Below are positions 50,829 through 58,960 of a DNA stretch of 64,000 nucleotides, piece after piece. Source of the stretch: Pseudomonas viridiflava (GTDB lineage: Bacteria > Pseudomonadota > Gammaproteobacteria > Pseudomonadales > Pseudomonadaceae). The position numbers and the translations under genes were made by a program. Under the pieces are notes generated by a model. The model made no database searches. It was not told the origin of the DNA and saw only the letters and a program-made list of their open reading frames with translations. How positions within the stretch are numbered: position 1 is the stretch's first letter; every line of letters starts with the position of its first letter. The stretch lies in NCBI RefSeq assembly GCF_900590755.1, contig NZ_UUOC01000004.1, forward strand, positions 496,001 to 560,000, written 5' to 3'.

Positions 50829-53249
50829 TCAGAACAACACCTTCGCCACATCCGCAAAGCGTTTGGCGAAGTGGACGGTGATGCCTTCTTTCAGGTAATC
50901 CGGCAGTTCTTCGAAGTTACCGCGGTTGGGTTCCGGCAGGATAAGTTCGTTGATTTTCTGCCGGCGGGCCGCGATGACTTTTTCGCGTACTCCACCAATC
51001 GGCAATACATGCCCGGTCAGGGTGAGTTCGCCGGTCATAGCCACGCCTTTTTTCGGCGCCTGATTGCGGGCCAGGGACAGCAGAGCGCTGGCCATGGTCA
51101 CGCCCGCACTCGGGCCATCTTTTGGCGTGGCGCCTTCCGGAACGTGCAAGTGCACGAAGGCTTCGTCAAAGAACGTCGGATCACCGCCAAATTGCTTGAG
51201 GTTAGAGCTGACGTAGCTGTAGGCGATTTCCGCGGACTCCTTCATCACCTCACCCAGTTGCCCAGTGAGTTTAAAGCCGCGGTTCAAGGTATGAATGCGG
51301 GTCGCTTCGATCGGCAAGGTTGCGCCGCCCATGCTGGTCCACGCCAGACCGGTGATCACGCCGGTCCCGGCCAGTACCTGCTCGTTGCGGAATACCGGCA
51401 TGCCCAGTGACGCTTCAAGGTCCTTGGGACCGATCTTGATGACGGATTTGGGTTCGTCGATCAGTTTGACCACCGCTTTGCGCACCACTTTGCTCAGTTG
51501 CTTCTCAAGCTGACGCACACCGGCTTCCCGGGCGTAGCCTTCGATAACGGAGCGCAGGGCAGTGTCGCTGATGGACAGGCTGGCTTTGGAAACGCCCGCT
51601 TTCTCCAGTTGCTTCGGCCACAGGTGACGCTTGGCGATGGCGAGCTTTTCTTCGGTGATGTAACCCGACAGGCGAATCACTTCCATCCGGTCGAGCAGCG
51701 GGCCGGGGATTGAGTCCAGGGTGTTGGCGGTGCAGACGAACAGCACTTTGGACAAATCCAGGCGCAGGTCCAGGTAGTGATCGAGGAATTCGACGTTCTG
51801 TTCCGGGTCCAGGGTTTCCAGCAATGCCGAAGCAGGGTCGCCCTGGAAGCTCTGGCCCATCTTGTCGATTTCATCGAGCATGATGACCGGGTTCATCACT
51901 TCCATATCTTTGAGCGCCTGCACCAGCTTGCCCGGTTGGGCGCCGATGTAGGTGCGACGGTGGCCCTTGATTTCGGCCTCGTCACGCATGCCGCCGACGC
52001 TGAAGCGATAGAACGGACGGCCCAGAGATTCGGCAATCGAGCGGCCGACACTGGTTTTACCGACACCCGGCGGGCCGACAAGCAACACGATCGAACCGCT
52101 GATCTCGCCTTTATAAGCACCGACGGCGAGGAATTCGAGAATCCGCGCCTTGATGTCGTCCAGACCTGCGTGATGCTGATCGAGCACTTTGCGGGCGTGC
52201 TTGAGGTCCAGCTTGTCCTTGCCGAACACGCCCCATGGTACTGAGCTGGCCCAATCCAGGTAGTTGCGGGTAACGGCGTATTCAGGCGAGCCGGTTTCCA
52301 AGACCTTGAGCTTGTTGATTTCTTCATCAATACGCTTGCGCGCCTGAGCGGGCAGGGTCTTGCCTTCCAGGCGGGCTTCGAACTGTTCGATGTCGGCGCT
52401 GCGGTCGTCCTTGCTCAGGCCCAGCTCTTGCTGAATGACCTTGAGCTGCTCCTTGAGGAAGAATTCGCGCTGGTGCTCGCCAATCTTGCGGTTCACCTCG
52501 GCAGAAATCTCTTTCTGCAAGCGGGCGACTTCGACTTCCTTGCGCAGCATCGGCAGGACTTTTTCCATGCGCTTGAGCATGGGCACGCAATCGAGCACTT
52601 GCTGTAGGTCCACGCCCGTGGCGGAGGTCAATGCAGCGGCAAAGTCGGTCAGGGGCGACGGATCGTTGGGGCTGAAGCGATTGAGGTAGTTCTTCAGCTC
52701 TTCGCTGTACAGCGGGTTGAGCGGCAGCAGTTCCTTGATCGCGTTGATCAGGGCCATGCCATAAGCCTTGACCTCGTCAGTCGGCTCATTGGGCTGATGC
52801 GGGTATTCGACTTCAACCAGATAGGGCGGGCGATGGTGCTTGAGCCAGGTCTTGATACGTACCCGGCTCAGACCCTGGGCGACAAACTGCAGCTTGCCGT
52901 TTTCGCGGCTGGCGTGATGCACCTTGACCAGGGTGCCGTACTCCGGCAACGCATCGGTGTTGAAATGCCGAGGATCCTCCGGCGGCGTGTCCATGAAGAA
53001 CAGCGCAAGGGAGTGATGATCGGACTTGCTGACCAGTTCGAGTGTTTCAGCCCACGGCTCTTCATTGACGATGACCGGCAGCACTTGGGCCGGGAAGAAT
53101 GGGCGGTTGTGAATCGGGATGATATAGACCTTGTCCGGCAGATTCTGCCCAGGCAAGGCAAGCGTAGTGCTGTTGGAGTTCAGCGTCACTTCGTGCTCGC
53201 CTTCCACATCATCGGGTAAGTCTTGGGAATCTGCTTGCTGGTTGCTCAT
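50829..53249 (-). CDS. asrA: Lon-type ATP-dependent protease, AsrA-like paralogue
   Basis: 806-aa cytoplasmic AAA+ serine protease. An acidic N-tail precedes the LAN substrate-recognition domain (VYIIPIHNRPFFPAQVLPV) and long helices. AAA motifs: GPPGVGKTSVGRSIAE, IMLDEIDKMG. The Ser-Lys dyad is in DGPSAGVT and GGVREKVIAARR. It differs from housekeeping Lon in the N-terminus and, by its location after the I42 inhibitor, matches PA0779 (AsrA), which is linked to heat and aminoglycoside stress. A near-perfect sigma-32 promoter precedes it. Confidence 0.9.
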   Translation of the reverse strand: MSNQQADSQDLPDDVEGEHEVTLNSNSTTLALPGQNLPDKVYIIPIHNRPFFPAQVLPVIVNEEPWAETLELVSKSDHHSLALFFMDTPPEDPRHFNTDALPEYGTLVKVHHASRENGKLQFVAQGLSRVRIKTWLKHHRPPYLVEVEYPHQPNEPTDEVKAYGMALINAIKELLPLNPLYSEELKNYLNRFSPNDPSPLTDFAAALTSATGVDLQQVLDCVPMLKRMEKVLPMLRKEVEVARLQKEISAEVNRKIGEHQREFFLKEQLKVIQQELGLSKDDRSADIEQFEARLEGKTLPAQARKRIDEEINKLKVLETGSPEYAVTRNYLDWASSVPWGVFGKDKLDLKHARKVLDQHHAGLDDIKARILEFLAVGAYKGEISGSIVLLVGPPGVGKTSVGRSIAESLGRPFYRFSVGGMRDEAEIKGHRRTYIGAQPGKLVQALKDMEVMNPVIMLDEIDKMGQSFQGDPASALLETLDPEQNVEFLDHYLDLRLDLSKVLFVCTANTLDSIPGPLLDRMEVIRLSGYITEEKLAIAKRHLWPKQLEKAGVSKASLSISDTALRSVIEGYAREAGVRQLEKQLSKVVRKAVVKLIDEPKSVIKIGPKDLEASLGMPVFRNEQVLAGTGVITGLAWTSMGGATLPIEATRIHTLNRGFKLTGQLGEVMKESAEIAYSYVSSNLKQFGGDPTFFDEAFVHLHVPEGATPKDGPSAGVTMASALLSLARNQAPKKGVAMTGELTLTGHVLPIGGVREKVIAARRQKINELILPEPNRGNFEELPDYLKEGITVHFAKRFADVAKVLF

Positions 53250-53278
53250 GGGGCACCTGCATGATTGAACATGAACCT

Positions 53279-53309
53279 TAGATGGGGCAATGGTCCTCAG
53301 GTTTCAATG
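53279..53309 (-). promoter_or_regulatory. sigma-32 heat-shock promoter for the asrA-like gene
   Basis: On the minus strand CATTGAAA (53302-53309), 14 bases, CCCCATCTA (53279-53287). The -10 is a perfect match to CCCCATnTA and the -35 core TTGAAA is complete. The predicted start lies about 25 bases before the ATG at 53249. Confidence 0.85.
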
Positions 53310-53514
53310 GTCCCGGTCGATAGCCTGTCAGAGAGCCAGGAAAACGAACCGTTCACAGCCCGCAGGCGACCTTTCGTCGATATACTAGCGATGATGGCTA
53401 AATGCCTTGTTCGGCGCGTGATCTTCAGCTTCGCCGCAGTTAATCTGCTGGCGAGACACTTCGTAGCCAAGGCTGGCATTCATTAATCCGGCCTTGCCGT
53501 TGTGGACTGACTAT

Positions 53515-54183
53515 ATGAACAAAGCTATTTCCGCGCTTGTAACCGCATGTTTGCTGGCTTGCGCTGCGTCGGCATCCGCCGCAGATTTCTCTGCACGTGT
53601 TACCGACAAGAATGGCAAGGCGTTATCCGGTGCAGTGCTGACGCTGCAAGGCCCACCGGGTAAAGCCGCTGTTTCGCTCAAGGCGAACATGGACCAGCGC
53701 GATCAGGAATTCTCCCCGCGTGTACTGGCTGTGCACACCAATACCGAAGTGAAATTCCCCAACAGCGATAACATCCGCCATCAGGTGTATTCGTTCTCGC
53801 CAGCCAAGCGTTTTGAGCTGCGTCTTTACAGTGGCACCCCATCCGATCCGCTGTTGTTCGACAAACCTGGTGTTGTAGTGCTCGGTTGCAACATCCATGA
53901 CTGGATGTTGGGCTACATTTATGTCACCGATGATCCGTGGTTCGCAGTCAGTGCTGAGGATGGCACCGTGAATTTTGATCAATTACCCGCCGGGCATTAC
54001 TCGGCCACCTTGTGGCATCCCAAAGCTCTGGACATGCAGCCCGTCAGCGGCGGCGAGTTCGACGTGCCTGCTGCCGGGTTGAAAAAGGATTTCAGTCTCG
54101 AAGTTGAAGCCAGTGCCGACAACGCACCGGCTGCACCTGCTGCAAGTTCGTTTGGCGATGCCTTCCACAAGGCCGCCCACTGA
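53515..54183 (+). CDS. periplasmic cupredoxin-like protein (annotated elsewhere as methylamine utilisation protein)
   Basis: 222-aa exported protein with a signal peptide ending SASA/ADF (about residue 23). The core resembles plastocyanin-type domains: His89 in DNIRHQVYSF, and Cys125, His128 and Met131 in LGCNIHDWMLG, the four ligands of a type-1 copper site. A low-complexity Ala/Pro tail and HKAAH end follow. First gene of a four-gene operon: its stop overlaps the next ATG (TGATG). The start at 53515 gives MNKAISALVTACLLACA. Copper binding is inferred from the ligand pattern only; no link to methylamine is visible. Confidence 0.82.
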   Translation: MNKAISALVTACLLACAASASAADFSARVTDKNGKALSGAVLTLQGPPGKAAVSLKANMDQRDQEFSPRVLAVHTNTEVKFPNSDNIRHQVYSFSPAKRFELRLYSGTPSDPLLFDKPGVVVLGCNIHDWMLGYIYVTDDPWFAVSAEDGTVNFDQLPAGHYSATLWHPKALDMQPVSGGEFDVPAAGLKKDFSLEVEASADNAPAAPAASSFGDAFHKAAH

Positions 54184-56534
54184 TGAACCTGCGCACCAGT
54201 TTTCAGGCGCGAATTGCCTGCGTATTGATCGCTCTGCTGCTGGTGGTGGTTGCAGCGGTCTTCTTCGCGGTCAAGGCGGCAACCGGTGATGCGGTGCGCT
54301 CCCAGGCCCAGACTCAGTTGGAAGTCGGCTCGCGGGTGTTTGAAGATTTGATGGACATGCGCGGCAAACGTCTGCGTGACGGCGTGCAATTGATGTCGGC
54401 TGACTTCGGCTTCCGCGATGCGGTGGCCAGTTCCGATGCTTCGACCATCCGTTCGGTGCTGCTCAACCACGGCGGTCGTATCGGTGCCAGCGACATGTTC
54501 CTGTTGAGCATGGATGGCACAGTGGTCGCCAGCACCGTGGCTTCAGTGCCCGAAGGCACCAAGTTCCGTTTTGATCGTTCCCTGCGCGACGCCAAACGCA
54601 AAAATCAATCGATGGTGATCGTGCCCGAAAGTGGTCTGCCGCATCTGCTGGTGGAAAGTACCGTGCTGGCTCCGCTACCCATTGGCCGTGTGGTCATGGG
54701 TTTCGGGATGGATGGTGAACTGGCTCAGGCGCTGCGCTCCATGAGTGGCTTGGAAGTGTCGTTTCTGACGGTTGAAGGGGGCAAACCGGGGCAGCTCGTC
54801 AGTACCCAACCGGACGAACTCGACGAAAGCCTGATCAAGCTGATGCTCAATTCTTCGCAAGGGCAGATAGGCATGTCTGAGCACGGCGGTTTGAGCTTCC
54901 TCAGTCAGACTATGGTGCTGGACAACATCGAAGGCGACCAGGAGCAGGTGTTCGCACTTCTGCAAAGCCCCATCGACAAAGCAATGATGGCGTTCGCACC
55001 GCTTGATGAAAAAATCTTCTGGATTTCGATTATTGCTCTGCTGGCTTCGCTGGTCGGGACCTTGATCCTGGCACGCAGCGTGTCTTTGCCGGTTCGTGCA
55101 CTGGCCCTGGCCGCCAAGCGCATTGGTGATGGTGATTACAAAACCCCGGTCAGCATGGCGCGTAGCGATGAGCTGGGCATGTTGGCCGTGGCAATCAATT
55201 CCATGCAGCAAGGCATTGCGGTGCGCGAGGATCAACTGGCGCACAACGCATTGCATGATGCCCAGACCGGTTTGCCCAATCGCGCGCTGGCCATGGAGCG
55301 TCTGGGTAGCTCGATTTCTGCTCAGCGGCCCATGGCGCTGCTGTGTCTGGGCATCGACAACTATCTGGCCATCAATGAAAGCTGCGGCGCTGCCGGTGCC
55401 GATCAATTGCTGCGGGACATCGGCCAGGAACTCAAAGCGACCCTGAACCCCGGTGACACCTTGGCACGCTCCACGGCCAATGAATTCCTCTTGCTGCTCG
55501 ATCACATCGGCAGCGATGGCGCTGTGGCAACCGCCGACAAATTGCAACGCCTGCTGAGCCAGACCCATCACGTGGACGGTAACGACGTGGTGCTCGAATG
55601 CAGCATCGGCATTGTGGGTTATCCGGCTCATGGCAATTCGGTGGATGAATTGCTCCAGCGCGCCACCATTGCTCGTCGCGATGCCTTGCAGATGCCTGGG
55701 CGCCTGCAGGTCTACGAGGACGGCCGCGACCTGGCCCACCAGCGTCAGATCAGCCTGATTCGTGATTTGCGTCAGGCGGCAAAAAAAGGCGAGTTGCAAC
55801 TGCATTACCAGCCCAAGCTGGATATCCGTCAGGCTGTTGTGCGCCAGGCCGAGGCACTGTTGCGTTGGCAGCACCCGCAGTTTGGCAACGTGTCGCCCGC
55901 CGAATTCATCGTCCTCGCCGAGCGCACTGGCAGCATTCAGATCCTCACCAACTGGGTGATCGAAGAATCGATGCGCCAAATGGCCGAGTGGAAGCAGCGC
56001 GGCCTGCTGGTGCAGGTGTCGGTGAACATTTCTGCTGATGATTTGCTGAGCGGCGACTTGGCTGACCGGGTCATGAGCCTGCTCAAGTTATACCGGGTCT
56101 CTGCCGAGCAGCTGATTTTCGAGATCACCGAAAGCGCCGTCATGCGTGAGCCGGAACAGGCTCTGGTGGTGCTCAACCGTCTGCGCGAATGTGGCATCAG
56201 CCTGTCCATTGACGATTTTGGCACCGGTTATTCGTCGCTGGCGCACCTCAAGCGTCTGCCCGTCCAGGAACTGAAAATCGACCAGTCATTTGTGCGCAAC
56301 CTGGATGAGACCAGCGAGGACGCGGTGATCGTGCGTTCGACCATTGAGATGAGCCACAACCTGGGCCTGAAAGTCGTCGCCGAAGGTGTCGAGTATGAGC
56401 ACAGCCTCATCCTCCTCGATCGCTGGCACTGCGACACAGCGCAAGGCTATCTGATCAGTCGCCCGCTGACCGCTGTGGCCTTTGAAGCGTGGATGGCCAA
56501 GTCGTTGTCTCTACCCAGCCTGATGGTCCAGTAG
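54183..56534 (+). CDS. membrane c-di-GMP phosphodiesterase (sensor-HAMP-degenerate GGDEF-EAL)
   Basis: 783-aa signalling protein. Span 1 (RIACVLIALLLVVVAAVFFAV), a cache-like periplasmic domain (residues about 35-280), span 2 (IFWISIIALLASLVGTLILA), HAMP, then GGDEF and EAL. The GGDEF motif reads STANEF near residue 430, so cyclase activity should be lost. The EAL domain is complete: EALLRW, NISADDL, EITESAV, IDDFGTGYSSL, KIDQSFV, AEGVE, QGYLISRPL. It likely lowers c-di-GMP in response to the periplasmic signal, and the neighbouring cupredoxin and globin suggest redox, copper or gas. Confidence 0.92.
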   Translation: MNLRTSFQARIACVLIALLLVVVAAVFFAVKAATGDAVRSQAQTQLEVGSRVFEDLMDMRGKRLRDGVQLMSADFGFRDAVASSDASTIRSVLLNHGGRIGASDMFLLSMDGTVVASTVASVPEGTKFRFDRSLRDAKRKNQSMVIVPESGLPHLLVESTVLAPLPIGRVVMGFGMDGELAQALRSMSGLEVSFLTVEGGKPGQLVSTQPDELDESLIKLMLNSSQGQIGMSEHGGLSFLSQTMVLDNIEGDQEQVFALLQSPIDKAMMAFAPLDEKIFWISIIALLASLVGTLILARSVSLPVRALALAAKRIGDGDYKTPVSMARSDELGMLAVAINSMQQGIAVREDQLAHNALHDAQTGLPNRALAMERLGSSISAQRPMALLCLGIDNYLAINESCGAAGADQLLRDIGQELKATLNPGDTLARSTANEFLLLLDHIGSDGAVATADKLQRLLSQTHHVDGNDVVLECSIGIVGYPAHGNSVDELLQRATIARRDALQMPGRLQVYEDGRDLAHQRQISLIRDLRQAAKKGELQLHYQPKLDIRQAVVRQAEALLRWQHPQFGNVSPAEFIVLAERTGSIQILTNWVIEESMRQMAEWKQRGLLVQVSVNISADDLLSGDLADRVMSLLKLYRVSAEQLIFEITESAVMREPEQALVVLNRLRECGISLSIDDFGTGYSSLAHLKRLPVQELKIDQSFVRNLDETSEDAVIVRSTIEMSHNLGLKVVAEGVEYEHSLILLDRWHCDTAQGYLISRPLTAVAFEAWMAKSLSLPSLMVQ

Positions 56535-56536
56535 CT

Positions 56537-57400
56537 ATGTCATACAAATATTCGGTGGTATTGAGTTGTGTGTTGGGCGCTTTCGTACAGATCGCCCATG
56601 CCGATAACGGTCGTCTGATTGCCACCGGTGGCGCGTCCAGCATCGAAGGTGCTGCGGGCGGCGGCATCACGCCCTGGGCGGTTTTGACCGGCTATGGCGA
56701 GCAGGGCGAGTGGGGCACCAGCGTTTTCGCGACCCATGTGGATCTGCCGGACTACACCCTGGACGTCGCGGGGATGTCGGTGGCCTATGGCAACCGGGTA
56801 GAGTTTTCCTACGCTCACCAGCGATTTGACCTGGGCACTCTGCAGAAAAATCTGAGCCTGCCGGAAGATAATCTGACCCAGGACATCTTTGGCGTGAAGG
56901 TGCGTCTGTTTGGTGACCTGATCTACGACACACTGCCGCAGGTTTCCCTGGGCATTGAGTACAAGAAGCAGAATGATTTCCTGATCCCCAGCCTAATTGG
57001 GGCCAAGCGTGATTCGGACGTCGAGGGCTATCTGACCGCCAGCCGTCTGTTCATGGGGGCCGCCTTTGGCTACAACGTAGTGCTCAACGGCGGCGTGCGT
57101 TACAGCCGCGCCAACGAAACCGGTCTGCTGGGTTTCGGCGGTGACCGCCGCGATACCCGCAGCCTGCTCAAGGAAGGTTCGGTCGCCGTGCTGTTCAACC
57201 CGCGCTGGGCGCTGGGTGTCGAGTACCGGGAAAAACCGGACAACTTGTCGTTTGCTGGCGAGAGTGATTGGGCGGACGTGTTTGTCGGTTATTTCCCCAA
57301 TAAGCATTTATCGGTAGTGCTGGCCTACGCGAAGCTGGGCGAAATCGTCACACTGGATGATCAGAACGGGGCTTATCTGTCTATTCAGGGGAGCTTCTGA
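56537..57400 (+). CDS. DUF3034 outer-membrane protein
   Basis: 287-aa exported protein. Signal peptide to about residue 22 (VVLSCVLGAFVQIAHA), then GGASSIEGAAGGGITPWAVL, a family block. Alternating amphipathic strands follow, ending in a terminal Phe (LSIQGSF), as in outer-membrane barrels. Function unknown. It begins two bases after the phosphodiesterase stop (start ATG 56537, AGCTATG) and is directly followed by the globin gene. An upstream in-frame start is inside the previous gene. Confidence 0.82.
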   Translation: MSYKYSVVLSCVLGAFVQIAHADNGRLIATGGASSIEGAAGGGITPWAVLTGYGEQGEWGTSVFATHVDLPDYTLDVAGMSVAYGNRVEFSYAHQRFDLGTLQKNLSLPEDNLTQDIFGVKVRLFGDLIYDTLPQVSLGIEYKKQNDFLIPSLIGAKRDSDVEGYLTASRLFMGAAFGYNVVLNGGVRYSRANETGLLGFGGDRRDTRSLLKEGSVAVLFNPRWALGVEYREKPDNLSFAGESDWADVFVGYFPNKHLSVVLAYAKLGEIVTLDDQNGAYLSIQGSF

Positions 57401-57401
57401 C

Positions 57402-57827
57402 ATGCGCCTGAAATTACTTGCTTGTTTGATGCTGGTTTTACTGGCCGGTTGCGCCCAGCAGCCGCCCAAGGATGACAGCCTTTACCACGCCCTCGGCCAG
57501 CGGCCGGGGATCCAGCGCATTGTTGAAGGCATGTTGATCATTGCGGTTAAGGATGAGCGCATCGGCGAACATTTCAAGAAGATCGACATCATTCGTCTGC
57601 GCGATAAGCTGGTTGAGCAGCTTTGCGTGGAAGCGGGTGGGCCTTGCAAGTACACGGGCGACAGCATGGCCGAGGCACATAAAGGCCAGAACCTGACCCG
57701 CAGTGATTTCAATGCGCTGGTTGAGGATTTGATCGATGCGATGGATGCGGAGGGGATTTCGGTGCCGAACCAGAATCGCCTGATCGCGCGGTTGGCGCCG
57801 ATGCGGGGGGACGTGATTGAGAAGTAG
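57402..57827 (+). CDS. lipoprotein group I truncated hemoglobin
   Basis: 141-aa protein with lipobox LLAGC (Cys17) followed by a truncated-globin domain: SLYHALGQRPGIQRIVEGM, DERIGEHFKK, and MAEAHKGQNLTRSDF with the proximal His93. Cys75 and Cys82 in LCVEAGGPCKYTG are common in this branch. The B9-B10 Phe-Tyr pair that usually forms the distal pocket reads Met-Leu. It would lie in the periplasm, anchored to a membrane, and might sense or handle O2/NO. ATG one base after the DUF3034 stop. Confidence 0.85.
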   Translation: MRLKLLACLMLVLLAGCAQQPPKDDSLYHALGQRPGIQRIVEGMLIIAVKDERIGEHFKKIDIIRLRDKLVEQLCVEAGGPCKYTGDSMAEAHKGQNLTRSDFNALVEDLIDAMDAEGISVPNQNRLIARLAPMRGDVIEK

Positions 57828-58204
57828 GGTGTTTTGTGGTTTGTGATTTGTGATTTGTGTACATATCCGTTGCTGCGGTGATGCCTGATTAGGGTTCCGC
57901 CCTTACGGCGGGTCACTTTTGATAGAGCCCAAAAGTAACCAAAAGGCTCTTGCCCCACCACTCGGTCCCTCGCCTAGGCTCGGTATGCCCGTAATCCGAC
58001 ATTGATGCGTGGGGCCGCCGCCAACGGCCATCCATGGCCTAGGGCGGCTAAACCGGCTTCCCTGCCGGTTTACCCCACACCTCAACATCGAATTCCGGCC
58101 AGCGTGGTTTAACGGGGCGCCTCAGATTAACAGCCAGATCAACAGCAAGATCAACAGCAGAACCGGATCCCTGTAGGCGGGATGGATGGCGCTACGTGAA
58201 TTAA

Positions 58205-58266
58205 GGTAGGAGCTGCCGAAGGCTGCGAAGGCGGCTTCCGATTCGCAGCCTTCGGCAGCTCCTACA
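58205..58266. repeat. REPIN inside long inverted repeat C (first)
   Basis: Nearly identical to the first REPIN of copy A, with the same flank GGCGCTACGTGAATTAAGG. Confidence 0.88.
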
Positions 58267-58375
58267 GATAACCCCCGCGCGCCCCACAGGTTCGGTGATC
58301 GCCGGAAGGGACGCGGTATGGAGACAAAACAGGTCGGGGGATCAACTGCGGGATGGTTGGCGCTACGTGAATAGA

Positions 58376-58437
58376 GGTAGGAGCTGCCGAAGGCTGCGAA
58401 CGCGGCTTCCGATTCGCAGCCTTCGGCAGCTCCTACA
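58376..58437. repeat. REPIN inside long inverted repeat C (second)
   Basis: Same palindrome again with CGCGGC in the middle and the flank GGCGCTACGTGAATAGAGG; a direct duplication of the first plus about 25 bases of flank. Confidence 0.88.
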
Positions 58438-58904
58438 GAGAATCGCGCACGCCGTTAATTCCGTGGGCGAATTCATTCCCAAAGGGAATGGCACAGAAAC
58501 AGCGCGGTATCCCAGAACAAAAGCAGGTCGGCTTTCAGGCCGCCTCGCGAGCTTTTGATTTGGCTTTTGATCTTAGGCGCCCCGTTAAACCACGCTGGCC
58601 GGAAGCTGATATTGATTTGGGGGGTAAACCGGCAAGGATGCCGGTTTAGCCGCCCTAGGCCATGGATGGCCGTTGGCGGCGGCCCCCCGAATCAATGTCG
58701 GATTACGGGCATGCCGAGCACCAGCGAGGTACCAAGTGGTGGGGCAAGAGCCTTTTGCTTACTTTTGGGCCCAAAAGTGAGGCGCCGTAAGGGCGCAACC
58801 CTAAGCAGCCGTTACCGCAGCAACGGATATGGACGCAAAAAAGATGTGTAGATGCCCATGCTTATCGCGAATAAATCTCGCTGCGAAGCCATGCGCATAT
58901 CCAC

Positions 58905-58931
58905 AAAAAAACGGCCATCTCTCGATAGCCG
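58905..58931 (-). terminator. rho-independent terminator after gcd
   Basis: On the minus strand CGGCTATC-GAGA-GATGGCCG forms an 8-bp stem with a tetraloop, followed by seven Ts. It ends gcd transcription and separates it from the long repeat. Confidence 0.9.
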
Positions 58932-58960
58932 CCTTTTCAACCAGATAAATCAAACAACCA

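Larger units (their letters stand above)
57859..58834. repeat. 976-bp composite long inverted repeat (copy C)
   Basis: Fills the 1.1-kb gap between the globin gene and gcd. The ends are GTACATATCCGTTGCTGC... and the complement of GTCCATATCCGTTGCTGC. Order of blocks is as in copy A: TTACGGCG, CAAAAGTAA, GCCCCACCACTCGGT, GGCCATCCATGGCC, GGTTTAACGGGGCGCC in the left arm, and the same reversed on the right. The centre has two small REPINs. The sequence is diverged from copy A but clearly the same family. A 98-codon frame (58555-58851) lies wholly in the right arm and is not called a gene. Confidence 0.88.

Noticed and set aside
53265..53486. 73-codon frame between the asrA-like gene and the cupredoxin gene
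   Set aside because: It spans the sigma-32 promoter, lacks a ribosome site and shows no family features.
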